From: an uncultured Eubacteriales bacterium
GTDB lineage: Bacteria; Bacillota; Clostridia; Lachnospirales; Anaerotignaceae
NCBI GenBank assembly: GCA_900546215.1
Contig: URCD01000004.1
Coordinates: 1-57,707, forward strand
Length of the DNA stretch: 57,707 bases
Direction: 5' to 3'
Shown here: positions 25,190 through 32,977 of the stretch, piece after piece
Layout of the letters: every line of letters starts with the position of its first letter
Numbering within the stretch: position 1 is the stretch's first letter
Program-made: the position numbers and the translations under genes
Notes under the pieces: model-generated
Seen by the model: only the letters and a program-made list of their open reading frames with translations
Told to the model about the DNA's origin: nothing
The model's database searches: none

Positions 25190-25573
25190 ATGAGAATAGA
25201 GCATATAGCACTTTATACAAACAGGCTTGAGGAGCTGAAGGGCTTTTATGAAAAATATTTCGGCGCTTCAAGCGGTAACATGTACCATAATCCAAAAACA
25301 GGACTGAAAACATATTTTTTAAGCTTTGAGGACGGGGCAAGGCTTGAGATTATGTCCAGGCCGGACATAGCCGGCAGACCCCAGGATCAGTATTTGAAGG
25401 GATATGTTCACCTGGCTTTTTCCCTCGGCTCTAAAGAGGCAGTCGACTACCTTACAAAGAGGCTTGCGGCGGACGGATTTAATATACTCGGCGGACCGAG
25501 AACGACAGGCGATGGCTATTACGAAAGCACCGCTGAGGACCTCGACGGAAATGTAATTGAATTAACTGTATAA
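25190..25573 (+). CDS. VOC-family (glyoxalase-like) protein
   Basis: 127 residues starting 2 bases after glnA, so co-transcribed. Two beta-alpha-beta-beta-beta halves, with candidate metal ligands His in IEHIALYT, His in YVHLAF, and Glu in DLDGNVIEL. It resembles the YaeR/SMU1112c group. Reaction unknown. A terminator follows. Confidence 0.85.
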   Translation: MRIEHIALYTNRLEELKGFYEKYFGASSGNMYHNPKTGLKTYFLSFEDGARLEIMSRPDIAGRPQDQYLKGYVHLAFSLGSKEAVDYLTKRLAADGFNILGGPRTTGDGYYESTAEDLDGNVIELTV

Positions 25574-25584
25574 ATCATGGAAAA

Positions 25585-25614
25585 GCAGGCAAAATATATA
25601 TGCCTGCTTTTTTG
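25585..25614 (+). terminator. Terminator of glnA operon
   Basis: Perfect AGCAGGCA / TGCCTGCT stem, nine-base loop, T-run. Confidence 0.9.
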
Positions 25615-25647
25615 GCAAAAAAAATTAAAAAAAGTAAATAATAATTA

Positions 25648-25676
25648 TTGTCATTTAATAATAGATGTGATATAAT
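25648..25676 (+). promoter_or_regulatory. Promoter of zinc-ribbon-like gene
   Basis: TTGTCA, 17-base spacer, TATAAT. Confidence 0.75.
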
Positions 25677-25723
25677 TCAAATATAGAAAAAATTACATAG
25701 TCGCTTATCAAGGAGGAAAAAAC

Positions 25724-26026
25724 ATGAAAAGACTTAAAGACGTTTACCGCTGTGTATTATGCGGCGGAGATATGCAGGTTATAAAATTCGATAAAGAAGA
25801 AAAAAAGGTTTATTACCGCTGTGAACGCTGCGGCTATGAGGAAACCCTCAGCTTTGAGGAGGCCGGCATTGACGATGAGGACTACGCGTTCTTTATTCTC
25901 AAGGATGACGGCACGCTCACATGGGAGTGTCCCGAAAGCGGAATTAAAACTGAAAACGCAGATGAGATAGAGGATTTTTCACCTTATTACAATATAGAGC
26001 ACCTTTGTCCGGAGTGCTGTGAGTAA
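25724..26026 (+). CDS. Small protein with cysteine pairs (zinc-ribbon-like)
   Basis: 100 residues with CVLCGG near the N terminus, YRCERCGYEE in the middle and LCPECCE at the end: three CxxC-type knuckles that could bind one or two zinc ions. The middle is acidic. It has an AAGGAGG site, its own promoter and its own terminator, so it is a real single-gene unit. Function unknown; such ribbons often bind nucleic acid or scaffold protein contacts. Confidence 0.7.
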   Translation: MKRLKDVYRCVLCGGDMQVIKFDKEEKKVYYRCERCGYEETLSFEEAGIDDEDYAFFILKDDGTLTWECPESGIKTENADEIEDFSPYYNIEHLCPECCE

Positions 26027-26045
26027 GGAAGCTTTAGATTATTTA

Positions 26046-26086
26046 AACGCCGCGGGAGGCTTTGAATTCCCGCGGCGTTTTTTTGA
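26046..26086 (+). terminator. Terminator of zinc-ribbon-like gene
   Basis: Perfect 12-bp stem AACGCCGCGGGA / TCCCGCGGCGTT followed by T residues. Confidence 0.92.
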
Positions 26087-26102
26087 GCTTTTTAAAAGTC
26101 TA

Positions 26103-26130
26103 TATATTGCCACAATATTGTAGCAATATA
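26103..26130. promoter_or_regulatory. Nested dyad upstream of RHH gene
   Basis: TATATTGC / GCAATATA arms (26103-26110, 26123-26130) surround an inner ACAATATTGT palindrome. TATAAT at 26154 is the likely -10. Probable operator of the RHH protein at 26190. Confidence 0.55.
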
Positions 26131-26189
26131 CGCAGTGTCTCCAGTTCATGCCCTATAATGAATTTAGAACAATTATAGGGGGCTGGAAA

Positions 26190-26351
26190 ATGGAAAAAAA
26201 TAAACATCTAGGCTTAATAATCGACGCGGAAACGCACAGAAAGCTTAAAAGTCTTGCAGAGGCTAATTATCGTTCTATTAATGCTGAGATTTTGTTTTTA
26301 ATAAGAAATTATATAAAGTCGTTTGAAAAAAAGCGAGGGCCGTTGGAGTAA
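26190..26351 (+). CDS. Small Arc-like RHH protein (HLG family)
   Basis: 53 residues from ATG 26190, with ATAGGGGG 7 bases upstream (a longer frame to 26148 lacks a site). Strand-like KHLGLIIDAETHRKLKSLA is followed by two helices (SINAEILFLIRNYIKSFEKK) and a GPL end. It is a paralogue of 31593 and of the relics at 18383 and 30885. A nested dyad upstream suggests autoregulation. Copy 2 of the palindromic repeat begins within 50 bases of its stop, as copy 1 does after the RHH gene at 18669. Confidence 0.75.
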   Translation: MEKNKHLGLIIDAETHRKLKSLAEANYRSINAEILFLIRNYIKSFEKKRGPLE

Positions 26352-26399
26352 AATTGCTTAATGAAAATTTGCTAGCTTATGCGAGGGGGACAACCTCAT

Positions 26400-26769
26400 A
26401 GTACGCCTTAGCACACCCAGCGGCGCTATGAAAGAATTGAGTAGGTGCGTTACAGAATGCAGGATATGCACGCCGCAGGGCGTCTAAGCAACGGAAGCCC
26501 GTTGTCCCTTCCCCTGCGCCCCAACCCTTTCGGGCAACGCCTCCGTTACCTACATAGACTGAAACAAAATTTATAACATTTATTTGAGATTTGACAGAAA
26601 CATATTTTTGTTATTAACCGCTATATAAAAAGCGTCTGCCCAAGGGGGAGGGTACAGGGAGGGGCTTCGGGCTTCGCAACACTGAGATGCCCCTCCCTGT
26701 ATTTGTACTAAACGCTGATTTAAACAGCATGAAAAACACATTGCGCCGCTGGGTGTGCTAAGGCGTACT
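26400..26769. repeat. Palindromic repeat element, copy 2, with 27-bp terminal inverted repeats
   Basis: The core 26494-26550 and 26637-26700 is nearly identical to both ends of copy 1, including the complete ACAGGGAGGGGC hairpin (26654-26700) with the same loop. The left hairpin arm of copy 1 is replaced here by other sequence. Perfect 27-bp inverted repeats (26400-26426 and 26743-26769, starting AGTACGCCTTAGCACACCC) flank the whole. Just outside on the right, the minus strand again reads GGGGAAGGGACCACTC, the left end of copy 1. No gene is credible inside. The rest of the 26352-27023 gap holds only the promoter of the next operon. Confidence 0.85.
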
Positions 26770-26942
26770 CCGAGTGGTCCCTTCCCCATATAGGGTTAGA
26801 CATTTTAGAAAACTAAAGCCGGTAAGAGAGGCTACTTCCCACGTCAAAATAATCTGAACTTCCGCAGCTAAAATTCATTTATATAATTTTGCATAACTCT
26901 TTGTTATGAATGTATAAAATTTTCGTCAAAAAACAGGTATAT

Positions 26943-26972
26943 TTGCTCTTTACTTTAGTGTGCTACTATGAT
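26943..26972 (+). promoter_or_regulatory. Possible promoter of amino-acid ABC operon
   Basis: TTGCTC, 18-base spacer, TATGAT. A modest match in the only suitable place. Confidence 0.45.
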
Positions 26973-27023
26973 AATATGTTAAAGAATTAATTAAACGGAA
27001 GATGTTTAGGAGGAGATTTAATT

Positions 27024-27884
27024 ATGAAGAAGTTTTTAGCGGCGGCTGTGGCTGCCATTATGGCTCTGGGTGTTATGACAGGCTGTTCAAGCTCAAGCAA
27101 GCCCGCAGAGGATAATAAAGAGCAGACAGAGGGAGAAGCAGAGGGAACGGAAGGCGGCGAAAGGACACAGTTTATTGTGGGTTTTGACGCTGAATATCCG
27201 CCTTACGGCTATATGGCTGAGGACGGAACCTATGTAGGCTTTGACCTTGACCTCGCGCAGGAAGTATGCGACAGAAACGGCTGGGAGCTTGTTAAGCAGC
27301 CAATTGACTGGAACTCAAAGGATATGGAGCTTAATTCAGGCTCAATCGACTGTATCTGGAACGGCTTCACAATGACAGGCCGTGAGGACGCTTATACATG
27401 GAGCGACCCTTATGTAGACAACAGCATTGTATTCGTAGTTCTTACTGATTCAGGAATAGCATCTAAAGAGGACCTTGCAGGCAAGGTAGTTGTAACACAG
27501 GCTGACTCATCAGCTCTTGCCGCACTTACAAATACAGAAGACAATGACGAAAACCTCGCCCTTGCCGCTTCATTTGCAGCGCTTGAGCAGGTTCCCGATT
27601 ACAATACGGCCTTTATGAACCTTGAAAGCGGCGTTGTAGACGCTATCGCTGTTGATATCGGCGTTGCACAGTATCAGTTAAGCTCAAGAGGCGACACGTT
27701 TGTGAAGCTTGAGGAGCCACTTTCAACAGAGCAGTACGCTATAGGCTTTAAGCTTGGCAATACAGAGCTCAGAGACCAGGTTCAGACTACTCTTAACGAA
27801 ATGGTTGAGGACGGCACATTTGATAAAATCGTTGCCAACTACACAGATTATAATCTTGACCAGATGGTTTGCCTCGGCAAATAA
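27024..27884 (+). CDS. Amino-acid ABC transporter binding lipoprotein
   Basis: 286 residues. Lipoprotein signal LGVMTGCSSSS, acidic linker, then a family 3 (SBP_bac_3) domain: FIVGFDAEYPPYGYMAEDGTYVGFDLDLA, ENLALAASFAALEQVPDY, GDTFVKLEEPLSTEQYAIGF. It binds a polar or charged amino acid outside the cell. A hairpin without a strong U-run lies between it and the permease (27910-27932), which would raise its level relative to the membrane parts. The racemase at the operon's end hints that the ligand, or a D form of it, is racemised after uptake. Confidence 0.92.
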   Translation: MKKFLAAAVAAIMALGVMTGCSSSSKPAEDNKEQTEGEAEGTEGGERTQFIVGFDAEYPPYGYMAEDGTYVGFDLDLAQEVCDRNGWELVKQPIDWNSKDMELNSGSIDCIWNGFTMTGREDAYTWSDPYVDNSIVFVVLTDSGIASKEDLAGKVVVTQADSSALAALTNTEDNDENLALAASFAALEQVPDYNTAFMNLESGVVDAIAVDIGVAQYQLSSRGDTFVKLEEPLSTEQYAIGFKLGNTELRDQVQTTLNEMVEDGTFDKIVANYTDYNLDQMVCLGK

Positions 27885-27909
27885 GCTGCGTTAAATAAAG
27901 CATTGTAAA

Positions 27910-27936
27910 CGGCGAAGAACACCTCTTCGCCGCTTT
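27910..27936 (+). terminator. Intercistronic hairpin in amino-acid ABC operon
   Basis: Perfect CGGCGAAGA / TCTTCGCCG stem with a short T-run; a partial terminator or 3' stabiliser that favours binding-protein mRNA. Confidence 0.65.
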
Positions 27937-27973
27937 GCACGTTAAAGAAGTTTTCAGGAAATAAAAGGTTATT

Positions 27974-28642
27974 ATGAAAGGAATGGTATTAATGTCCTTT
28001 TCCGCAATGATGGTCCAGCTGACAAACGGCTTTGGGCAGACAGTTCTCATATTTGTACTGACACTGCTGTTCTCCATGCCTCTTGGACTTTTAGTGGCGT
28101 TTTGCAGAATGTCAAAGTTCAGCCCGCTTAAATGGCTGGCGAAGATTTTTATATCAATTCTCAGGGGCACGCCGCTTATGCTTCAGCTTATAGTTGTGTT
28201 TTACGGACCGTTTTACATATTCGGCATGAAGCTAAATAATACATATAGGTTTGTGGCGCTTATTATAGGATTTGTAGTTAACTATTCGGCGTATTTTGCC
28301 GAAATATACCGCTCCGGTATAGAGTCTATACCCGTTGGGCAGTATGAGGCCGCCAATGTCCTGGGCTACAGCAGAAGCCAGACCTTCGGCCATATCATAT
28401 TCCCACAGATGGTGAAAAGGGTGCTCCCTCCCGTAACAAACGAGGTAATAACCCTTGTAAAGGATACGTCCCTTGCCTTTGTGCTTTCCTACGCGGAAAT
28501 GTTCACGCTTGCTAAACAGATTGCGGCCGCTAAGGCTGATATTATGCCGCTTTTTGTGGCCGGCGTATTCTATTTCGTATTCAACTTTATTGTTGCCTAT
28601 GTTATGGAAAGAATAGAGAAAAAGCTGAATTATTACCACTAA
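27974..28642 (+). CDS. Amino-acid ABC transporter permease
   Basis: 222 residues of the HisM/GlnP family with about five membrane segments. Family start MVQLTNGFGQTVLIFVLTLL, LRGTPLMLQLIVVFYG, and the EAA loop YEAANVLGYSRSQTFGHIIFP. Likely a homodimeric channel, because only one permease gene is present. Confidence 0.92.
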   Translation: MKGMVLMSFSAMMVQLTNGFGQTVLIFVLTLLFSMPLGLLVAFCRMSKFSPLKWLAKIFISILRGTPLMLQLIVVFYGPFYIFGMKLNNTYRFVALIIGFVVNYSAYFAEIYRSGIESIPVGQYEAANVLGYSRSQTFGHIIFPQMVKRVLPPVTNEVITLVKDTSLAFVLSYAEMFTLAKQIAAAKADIMPLFVAGVFYFVFNFIVAYVMERIEKKLNYYH

Positions 28643-28654
28643 GGAGGGGAAGAC

Positions 28655-29413
28655 ATGAAAATACTTGAAATAAACCACTGCAGGAAACAGTTTGACGGCG
28701 TGGAGGTTTTAAAGGATATTTCCCTCTCGGTTGAGGAGGGCATGGTTACCTCCATTATCGGCCCCTCCGGTTCGGGAAAATCCACGCTTTTAAGATGTGC
28801 GACACTTTTGGAAACAATGGACGGCGGAGACCTGGCATATTTGGGCGAATATGCCGCTAAGGACGGGGCGGAGGGCTGCGAGTACGCCTCTGCCGAGGAC
28901 TTAAGAAAGATTAAATCCAATTTCGGACTTGTGTTTCAGAACTTTAACCTGTTTCCACATTATTCGGTTATGAAAAATATTACCGAGGCGCCTATCCTTG
29001 TACAGAAAAGGAAAAAGGACGAGGTTTTTGAGGAAGCGCTTGTGCTGTTAAAGAAAATGGGTCTTGAGGACAAGGCCGATGCATATCCCTGCCAGCTTTC
29101 AGGCGGGCAGCAGCAGAGGGTGTCAATCGCCAGAGCGCTGGCAATGAACCCTAAAATGCTTTTCTTTGACGAGCCAACATCGGCGCTGGACCCGGAGCTT
29201 ACGGGTGAAATATTGAAGGTTATTAAGGATCTGGCCGCGGAGCATATGACTATGGTCATCGTTACGCATGAAATGTCCTTTGCCAGGGACGTTTCCAACC
29301 ATATAATATTCATGGACGGCGGCGTAATTGTTGAGGAAGGAAAGCCGGAGGAGGTAATCGGCAATCCGAAACAGGACAGAACAAAGCTATTCTTAAGCCG
29401 CTTCCAGCAGTAA
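28655..29413 (+). CDS. Amino-acid ABC transporter ATPase
   Basis: 252 residues. Walker A IGPSGSGKSTLL, Q-loop VFQNFNLFPHY, signature LSGGQQQRVSIARAL, Walker B MLFFDEPTSALDPE, H-loop VIVTHEMSFA. AAGGAGGGG site upstream. GlnQ/HisP type, closing the transporter. Confidence 0.95.
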   Translation: MKILEINHCRKQFDGVEVLKDISLSVEEGMVTSIIGPSGSGKSTLLRCATLLETMDGGDLAYLGEYAAKDGAEGCEYASAEDLRKIKSNFGLVFQNFNLFPHYSVMKNITEAPILVQKRKKDEVFEEALVLLKKMGLEDKADAYPCQLSGGQQQRVSIARALAMNPKMLFFDEPTSALDPELTGEILKVIKDLAAEHMTMVIVTHEMSFARDVSNHIIFMDGGVIVEEGKPEEVIGNPKQDRTKLFLSRFQQ

Positions 29414-29422
29414 GGTGATACT

Positions 29423-30235
29423 ATGGAGATTGAGTTTGTAAAGCTGTCCCCAACAGAAAACATGACTGTGCTTGTCAAAACGCCGGTGCCAAGGGATAAA
29501 CAGCTGGAGACAGGCGTCAGGCTGATACAGTATTCCTCCGTTTACGCGGAGCAGGCGGGCTTTATTGAAAAGCCGCAAAATCCTATGGCTGAGGCAAGAT
29601 TACAGATGATGGCCGGAGAGTTCTGCGGTAACGGCACAATGGCAATGGCCGCATACATAGCAAGACAAAAGGGTCTGAAGCCAGGCGAAGGGGCGAGCAT
29701 AGCCCTTGAGGTTTCAGGCGCGGACGGGATTTTGACATGCGAAATTGAGGCCGCCGAAAACGGATACAGGGCGGCGGTGGAAATGCCAAAACCCGACAGC
29801 ATAGCCTATGAGGACTGCGGTATCCTGGGACAGAGCCTGCCGGTGGTATGTCTGCCCGGGATAAAGCACATAATAGTTTCCAAAGAATTACTTGGAGACA
29901 AATTTAAAGACTTTTTGGAAGGGCATATTGAGGAGCTTAAAAAGCAGATTTTGTGCGACGCCTTTGGGATTATTGTGTTCGATGAAAAGAATATGCGCAT
30001 AGACCCGCTGGTTATTGTGAAATCCGCCGACAGCCTTTTCTGGGAAAGGGGCTGCGGAAGCGGGAGCGAGGCAGTCGGGATTTATTTAAGCTGGCGTGAC
30101 AAAAGGGACGTTAACATCGGACTTGGTCAGCCGGGCGGTATAATAGATGTTTCGGTAAAATACAATAACGGAATTGAAAGCGTATCAATAGCAGGAAATG
30201 TATATATTGCGGCCGAGGGAAGGGCGTATATATAA
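29423..30235 (+). CDS. DapF-fold amino-acid racemase/epimerase
   Basis: 270 residues. Two catalytic-cysteine segments mirror diaminopimelate epimerase: GEFCGNGTMAMAAYI (about 70) and ERGCGSGSEAVGIYL (about 210), giving the two-base mechanism without cofactor. The flanking residues differ from true DapF, as in the DapF-like histidine racemases and related enzymes. It starts 9 bases after the ATPase gene, so it works on the importer's substrate. I infer racemisation of an imported amino acid; which one is not visible. Confidence 0.75.
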   Translation: MEIEFVKLSPTENMTVLVKTPVPRDKQLETGVRLIQYSSVYAEQAGFIEKPQNPMAEARLQMMAGEFCGNGTMAMAAYIARQKGLKPGEGASIALEVSGADGILTCEIEAAENGYRAAVEMPKPDSIAYEDCGILGQSLPVVCLPGIKHIIVSKELLGDKFKDFLEGHIEELKKQILCDAFGIIVFDEKNMRIDPLVIVKSADSLFWERGCGSGSEAVGIYLSWRDKRDVNIGLGQPGGIIDVSVKYNNGIESVSIAGNVYIAAEGRAYI

Positions 30236-30238
30236 AAA

Positions 30239-30262
30239 AGAGCCGAGAGGCTCTTTTTATTT
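30239..30262. terminator. Bidirectional terminator
   Basis: AGAGCC-GAGA-GGCTCT with T-run on the plus side and A-run before it; ends the racemase operon and the convergent XRE gene. Confidence 0.85.
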
Positions 30263-30589
30263 TTCCTGATTAAGCAATTTTTGCTGGGTCACTAGCAGCT
30301 CTTTTGCCATTGTAAGTAAATACTGCTGGCTTTCAGGAGCAAGTTTTTTAAAAATTTCCATAAACTCCTTTTCATATGGGGAGCTTGCAAATACTTCGCC
30401 TTTTCCTTCTCTTAACCATTCCTCAGAAACATTAAAAGTTAAGCTTATTACCTTGATATATGTGTCAGACAGCTGTCTGTGTCCGCTTTCTATTGTGGAG
30501 TATGCTGTCTGCGTTATACCCAAATGTTTGGCAAAATCAGTTTGATTTAGTCCTAATATCTTTCTTAATTTCTTCAAACGCTCCTGCAT
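30257..30589 (-). CDS. XRE repressor, module A
   Basis: 110 residues. Helix-turn-helix at 1-60 (LNQTDFAKHLGITQTAYSTIE), linker SEEWLREGKGEVFASS typical of phage-like repressors, and a helical C terminus LAPESQQYLLTMAKELLVTQ. It is divergent from a 44-residue gene whose protein resembles that C-terminal helix. Repeated TTATCA/TGATAA sites fill the shared promoter region. Same layout as module B at 31025 and the prophage repressor at 41802. Confidence 0.88.
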   Translation of the reverse strand: MQERLKKLRKILGLNQTDFAKHLGITQTAYSTIESGHRQLSDTYIKVISLTFNVSEEWLREGKGEVFASSPYEKEFMEIFKKLAPESQQYLLTMAKELLVTQQKLLNQEK

Positions 30590-30688
30590 TTAATCAATCC
30601 TTCCACAGTTTAATGATTAAACTTTATCACAAACAATATAAAAAATCAAGATTAATATACAAATGTTATCATAAAGTTAATAAAATGT

Positions 30689-30717
30689 TTGACTTTTTAT
30701 AAATAAAGTGATAAAAT
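30689..30717 (+). promoter_or_regulatory. Promoter of module A rightward genes
   Basis: TTGACT, 17-base spacer, TAAAAT. The spacer carries GTGATAAA and a facing TTTATCAC lies at 30633-30640; ATCATAAA sites lie on both sides, matching an XRE operator array. Confidence 0.65.
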
Positions 30718-30747
30718 TATATCATAAAATTAATAAAGGTGATAAAT

Positions 30748-30882
30748 ATGAAAAATACTCTTGAAATTGAACTTTCAAATATAATGAAACTACTCTCAAA
30801 TGACAATAAGAAGTTGCTGCTTGAATTAGCTAAAAAATTAGAGCAGACAAAAAGTAATTTAAAGCATGAGGAGGAGAGGTAG
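30748..30882 (+). CDS. 44-residue helical protein, module A (antirepressor candidate)
   Basis: 44 codons with an AAAGGTG site 6 bases upstream, divergent from the XRE repressor. The sequence is one or two amphipathic helices; the part LLSNDNKKLLLELAKKLEQ resembles the repressor's own C-terminal helix (LAPESQQYLLTMAKELL). It sits where Cro would be in a phage switch, but it has no DNA-binding motif. It could bind the repressor and block its dimerisation. That function is inference from visual similarity and position. Confidence 0.6.
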   Translation: MKNTLEIELSNIMKLLSNDNKKLLLELAKKLEQTKSNLKHEEER

Positions 30883-30884
30883 GG

Positions 30885-31007
30885 GAAGAGAAACAGCTAG
30901 GCTTAGTAATAAATATTCAGTTGCATGAGAAGCTGAAAAAGCTCGCTGGATATTCAGCGAGCTAGCGTTTGGGAGAGATTATAGATTGTGCGTGGAAAGT
31001 GGAATAA
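30885..31007 (+). pseudogene. Decayed HLG-family RHH gene, module A
   Basis: The frame reads KQLGLVINIQLHEKLKKLAG, then a TAG, then RLGEIIDCAWKVE in the same frame. It aligns over its length with the intact gene at 31593 but has lost its ATG and gained an internal stop. It lies right behind the 44-residue gene, just as the intact copy does in module B. Confidence 0.75.
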
Positions 31008-31024
31008 GGGGGCTGCATTCTGCC

Positions 31025-31351
31025 TTAACCCTTTTTGTTATCTTTCAGATACTTAATAAAAGCAATAACGGACTCAACCTCATCATCGCTTAAATTTTCA
31101 ATTAACTGAAACAGCTCCTTTTTAGCTGCGCTGATTTCAGAAGAAGAAAATATTTCTCCCTCGCCATTTTCAAGCCATTCTTTATTTACGCAAAATATAT
31201 TCTCCACTAAAAGAAGTATTTTATCAGAAGGCTCTGCTTTTCCGTTGACGATTTTAGAAATATATCCCGGGTCAATATTCATTCTCAAGGCAAATTGGCG
31301 TTGGGATATATCCAGTTCGTCTAATAATATTTTAAATCTATCGCTTATCAA
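31025..31351 (-). CDS. XRE repressor, module B
   Basis: 108 residues. Helix-turn-helix (ISQRQFALRMNIDPGYISKI), linker NKEWLENGEGEIFSSS, C-terminal helices NLSDDEVESVIAFIKYLKD. Diverged paralogue of module A's repressor. The divergent region (31352-31439) has repeated TGATAT / ATATCA motifs likely to be its operators. Confidence 0.88.
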   Translation of the reverse strand: MISDRFKILLDELDISQRQFALRMNIDPGYISKIVNGKAEPSDKILLLVENIFCVNKEWLENGEGEIFSSSEISAAKKELFQLIENLSDDEVESVIAFIKYLKDNKKG

Positions 31352-31439
31352 AATATCACCTCATTTTTATCAGAATATCAAATTATATTGATTATGTCAA
31401 CATGTGATATTGATAAATCAATAAAAGGTACAAAAAATT

Positions 31440-31577
31440 ATGACTAAGGCACAAGAGGAGCTTAAAAAACAGATTGAAAAAATAGATGATACTGAATTGC
31501 TTAGTAAAATTAAAGCACACGTTTCTATACTGTTAGCGAACCATACCGAGGATAGTCCAAAAAATGTACAAAAATAG
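31440..31577 (+). CDS. 45-residue helical protein, module B (antirepressor candidate)
   Basis: 45 codons starting at an ATG about 12 bases after AAAAGG. It is highly helical: EELKKQIEKIDDTELLSKI followed by KAHVSILLANH. The second part resembles the C terminus of the module B repressor (LSDDEVESVIAFIKYL). Followed 15 bases later by the RHH gene. Position and shape match the 44-residue gene of module A although the sequences differ, so each may be matched to its own repressor. Confidence 0.55.
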   Translation: MTKAQEELKKQIEKIDDTELLSKIKAHVSILLANHTEDSPKNVQK

Positions 31578-31592
31578 GGGAGAGCAATTGAA

Positions 31593-31754
31593 ATGGAAAG
31601 TAAAAAACATCTTGGCTTAGTAATAAATACTCAGCTCCATGAAAAATTAAAGATGCTTGCAGAATATAACGCGCGCTCGCTTTCAAGAGAGATTATACAT
31701 TTGATACAGAGGGGGATTAAGGAGCATGAGGACAAAAACGGGCCGCTGACATGA
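31593..31754 (+). CDS. Small Arc-like RHH protein (HLG family), module B
   Basis: 53 residues: KKHLGLVINTQLHEKLKMLA, then NARSLSREIIHLIQRGI and the common GPL end. AGGGGAG site 11 bases upstream. Intact member of the family also seen at 26190 and as relics at 18383 and 30885. Likely binds DNA as a dimer; targets unknown. Confidence 0.75.
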   Translation: MESKKHLGLVINTQLHEKLKMLAEYNARSLSREIIHLIQRGIKEHEDKNGPLT

Positions 31755-31826
31755 ACGGCTCCGTTGCCAGCATTATTCCTTTTCAATTTACCAGGTATAA
31801 TGATATAATTGGCTTAGGGTGATTTT

Positions 31827-32963
31827 ATGGAAAGAATTTATTTTGACAACGCCGCCACCACCTATCCGAAGCCGGATAGGGTGGCGGAGGCAGTCTACAG
31901 CTATATAAAAAACAACGGCATGAACGTCGGCAGGGGAGCGTATACAAGCGCATTCAGGGCCGCCGAGGCCGTATATGAAACAAGGGAGCTTCTCTGCGGG
32001 CTGTTTGGCTTCGACAAGCCGTCCAACGTGGTATTTACTGCAAATGTCACAGAGGCGCTGAATATTGTCATTAAGGGATTTCTAAAGCCGGGAGACCATG
32101 TGCTTGTGTCGTCTCTGGAGCACAACTCCGTAATGCGTCCGCTTATACAGACGGGCGTTGACTTTGACCGGATACCCTGCGACAGGTTCGGCAGAATGCT
32201 GTTTGACGAGGGAATGATAAAGGAAAACACCAGGGCAGTCATTATGACACATGCCTCAAATATGTGCGGAACAATAAATCCTGCCGTCAAAATCGGCGAA
32301 ATATGCAGAAAAAGGGGCATAAAATTCATTCTTGACTGCGCCCAGACAGGCGGAGCCGTCCCTGTAAGCATGTCAGCCATGAACATTGACGCGCTGTGCT
32401 TTACCGGGCACAAGGGGCTTTACGGACCGCAGGGCACAGGCGGCTTTATACTGACTGACGAGATGGCCACGCTTATTGAGCCGCTTATAAGCGGAGGTAC
32501 GGGAAGCATGTCGAACCTTGAAACAATACCTGATTTTATGCCTGACAGGTTTGAAGCCGGAACCCTTAATCTGCCTGGAATTTACGGTCTCAGAGAAGGG
32601 CTTAGGTTTATTGAGCAGACGGGCATTGAAAAAATCCGTGAGCATGAAATTAGCCTTACTGCAATGTTTATTGACGGGATAAAGTCTGTGGGAGGCTACA
32701 GTATTGTCGGCACCGAAAACATTGCTGAAAGAACGGCGGTTGTGTCGCTGGGCGCCGGCTGGGACATTGCCGATACCGCCTTTATACTTGACAGGGATTA
32801 CTCAATTATGACGCGGGTTGGAATGCACTGCGCCCCAAGCGCCCATAAATCCTTGGGAACATATCCCGAAGGCACGCTGAGATTTTCCTTCGGCTGGTAC
32901 AACAATGAGAAAGAAATAAAATACGCGCTTAAGGCGCTTAAGGAAATAAAAGAAAAGGCCTGA
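31827..32963 (+). CDS. Class V aminotransferase, cysteine-desulfurase-like (EF2568 type)
   Basis: 378 residues, PLP fold I. N-terminal RIYFDNAATTYPKP, cofactor Lys in CFTGHKGLYGPQG, C-terminal Cys in GMHCAPSAHKSLGT. This matches the EF2568-like branch related to cysteine desulfurase/selenocysteine lyase. It may move sulfur from cysteine, but no Suf/Isc partner is adjacent, so its role is open. AGGGTG site 7 bases upstream. Confidence 0.9.
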   Translation: MERIYFDNAATTYPKPDRVAEAVYSYIKNNGMNVGRGAYTSAFRAAEAVYETRELLCGLFGFDKPSNVVFTANVTEALNIVIKGFLKPGDHVLVSSLEHNSVMRPLIQTGVDFDRIPCDRFGRMLFDEGMIKENTRAVIMTHASNMCGTINPAVKIGEICRKRGIKFILDCAQTGGAVPVSMSAMNIDALCFTGHKGLYGPQGTGGFILTDEMATLIEPLISGGTGSMSNLETIPDFMPDRFEAGTLNLPGIYGLREGLRFIEQTGIEKIREHEISLTAMFIDGIKSVGGYSIVGTENIAERTAVVSLGAGWDIADTAFILDRDYSIMTRVGMHCAPSAHKSLGTYPEGTLRFSFGWYNNEKEIKYALKALKEIKEKA

Positions 32964-32977
32964 CATTGTCGGGCCTT
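32955..32977. terminator. Bidirectional terminator
   Basis: AAGGCC / GGCCTT stem with inner GAC/GTC pairs between two convergent genes; short A/T flanks. Confidence 0.6.

Noticed and set aside
26580..26789. 69-codon minus-strand open frame across repeat copy 2
   Set aside because: Same repeat DNA in a different frame from copy 1; no start signal, no conserved protein.
30257..31754. Classical toxin-antitoxin pairs
   Set aside because: Divergent layout, no recognisable toxin fold in the short proteins, and stronger resemblance to a phage repressor switch.
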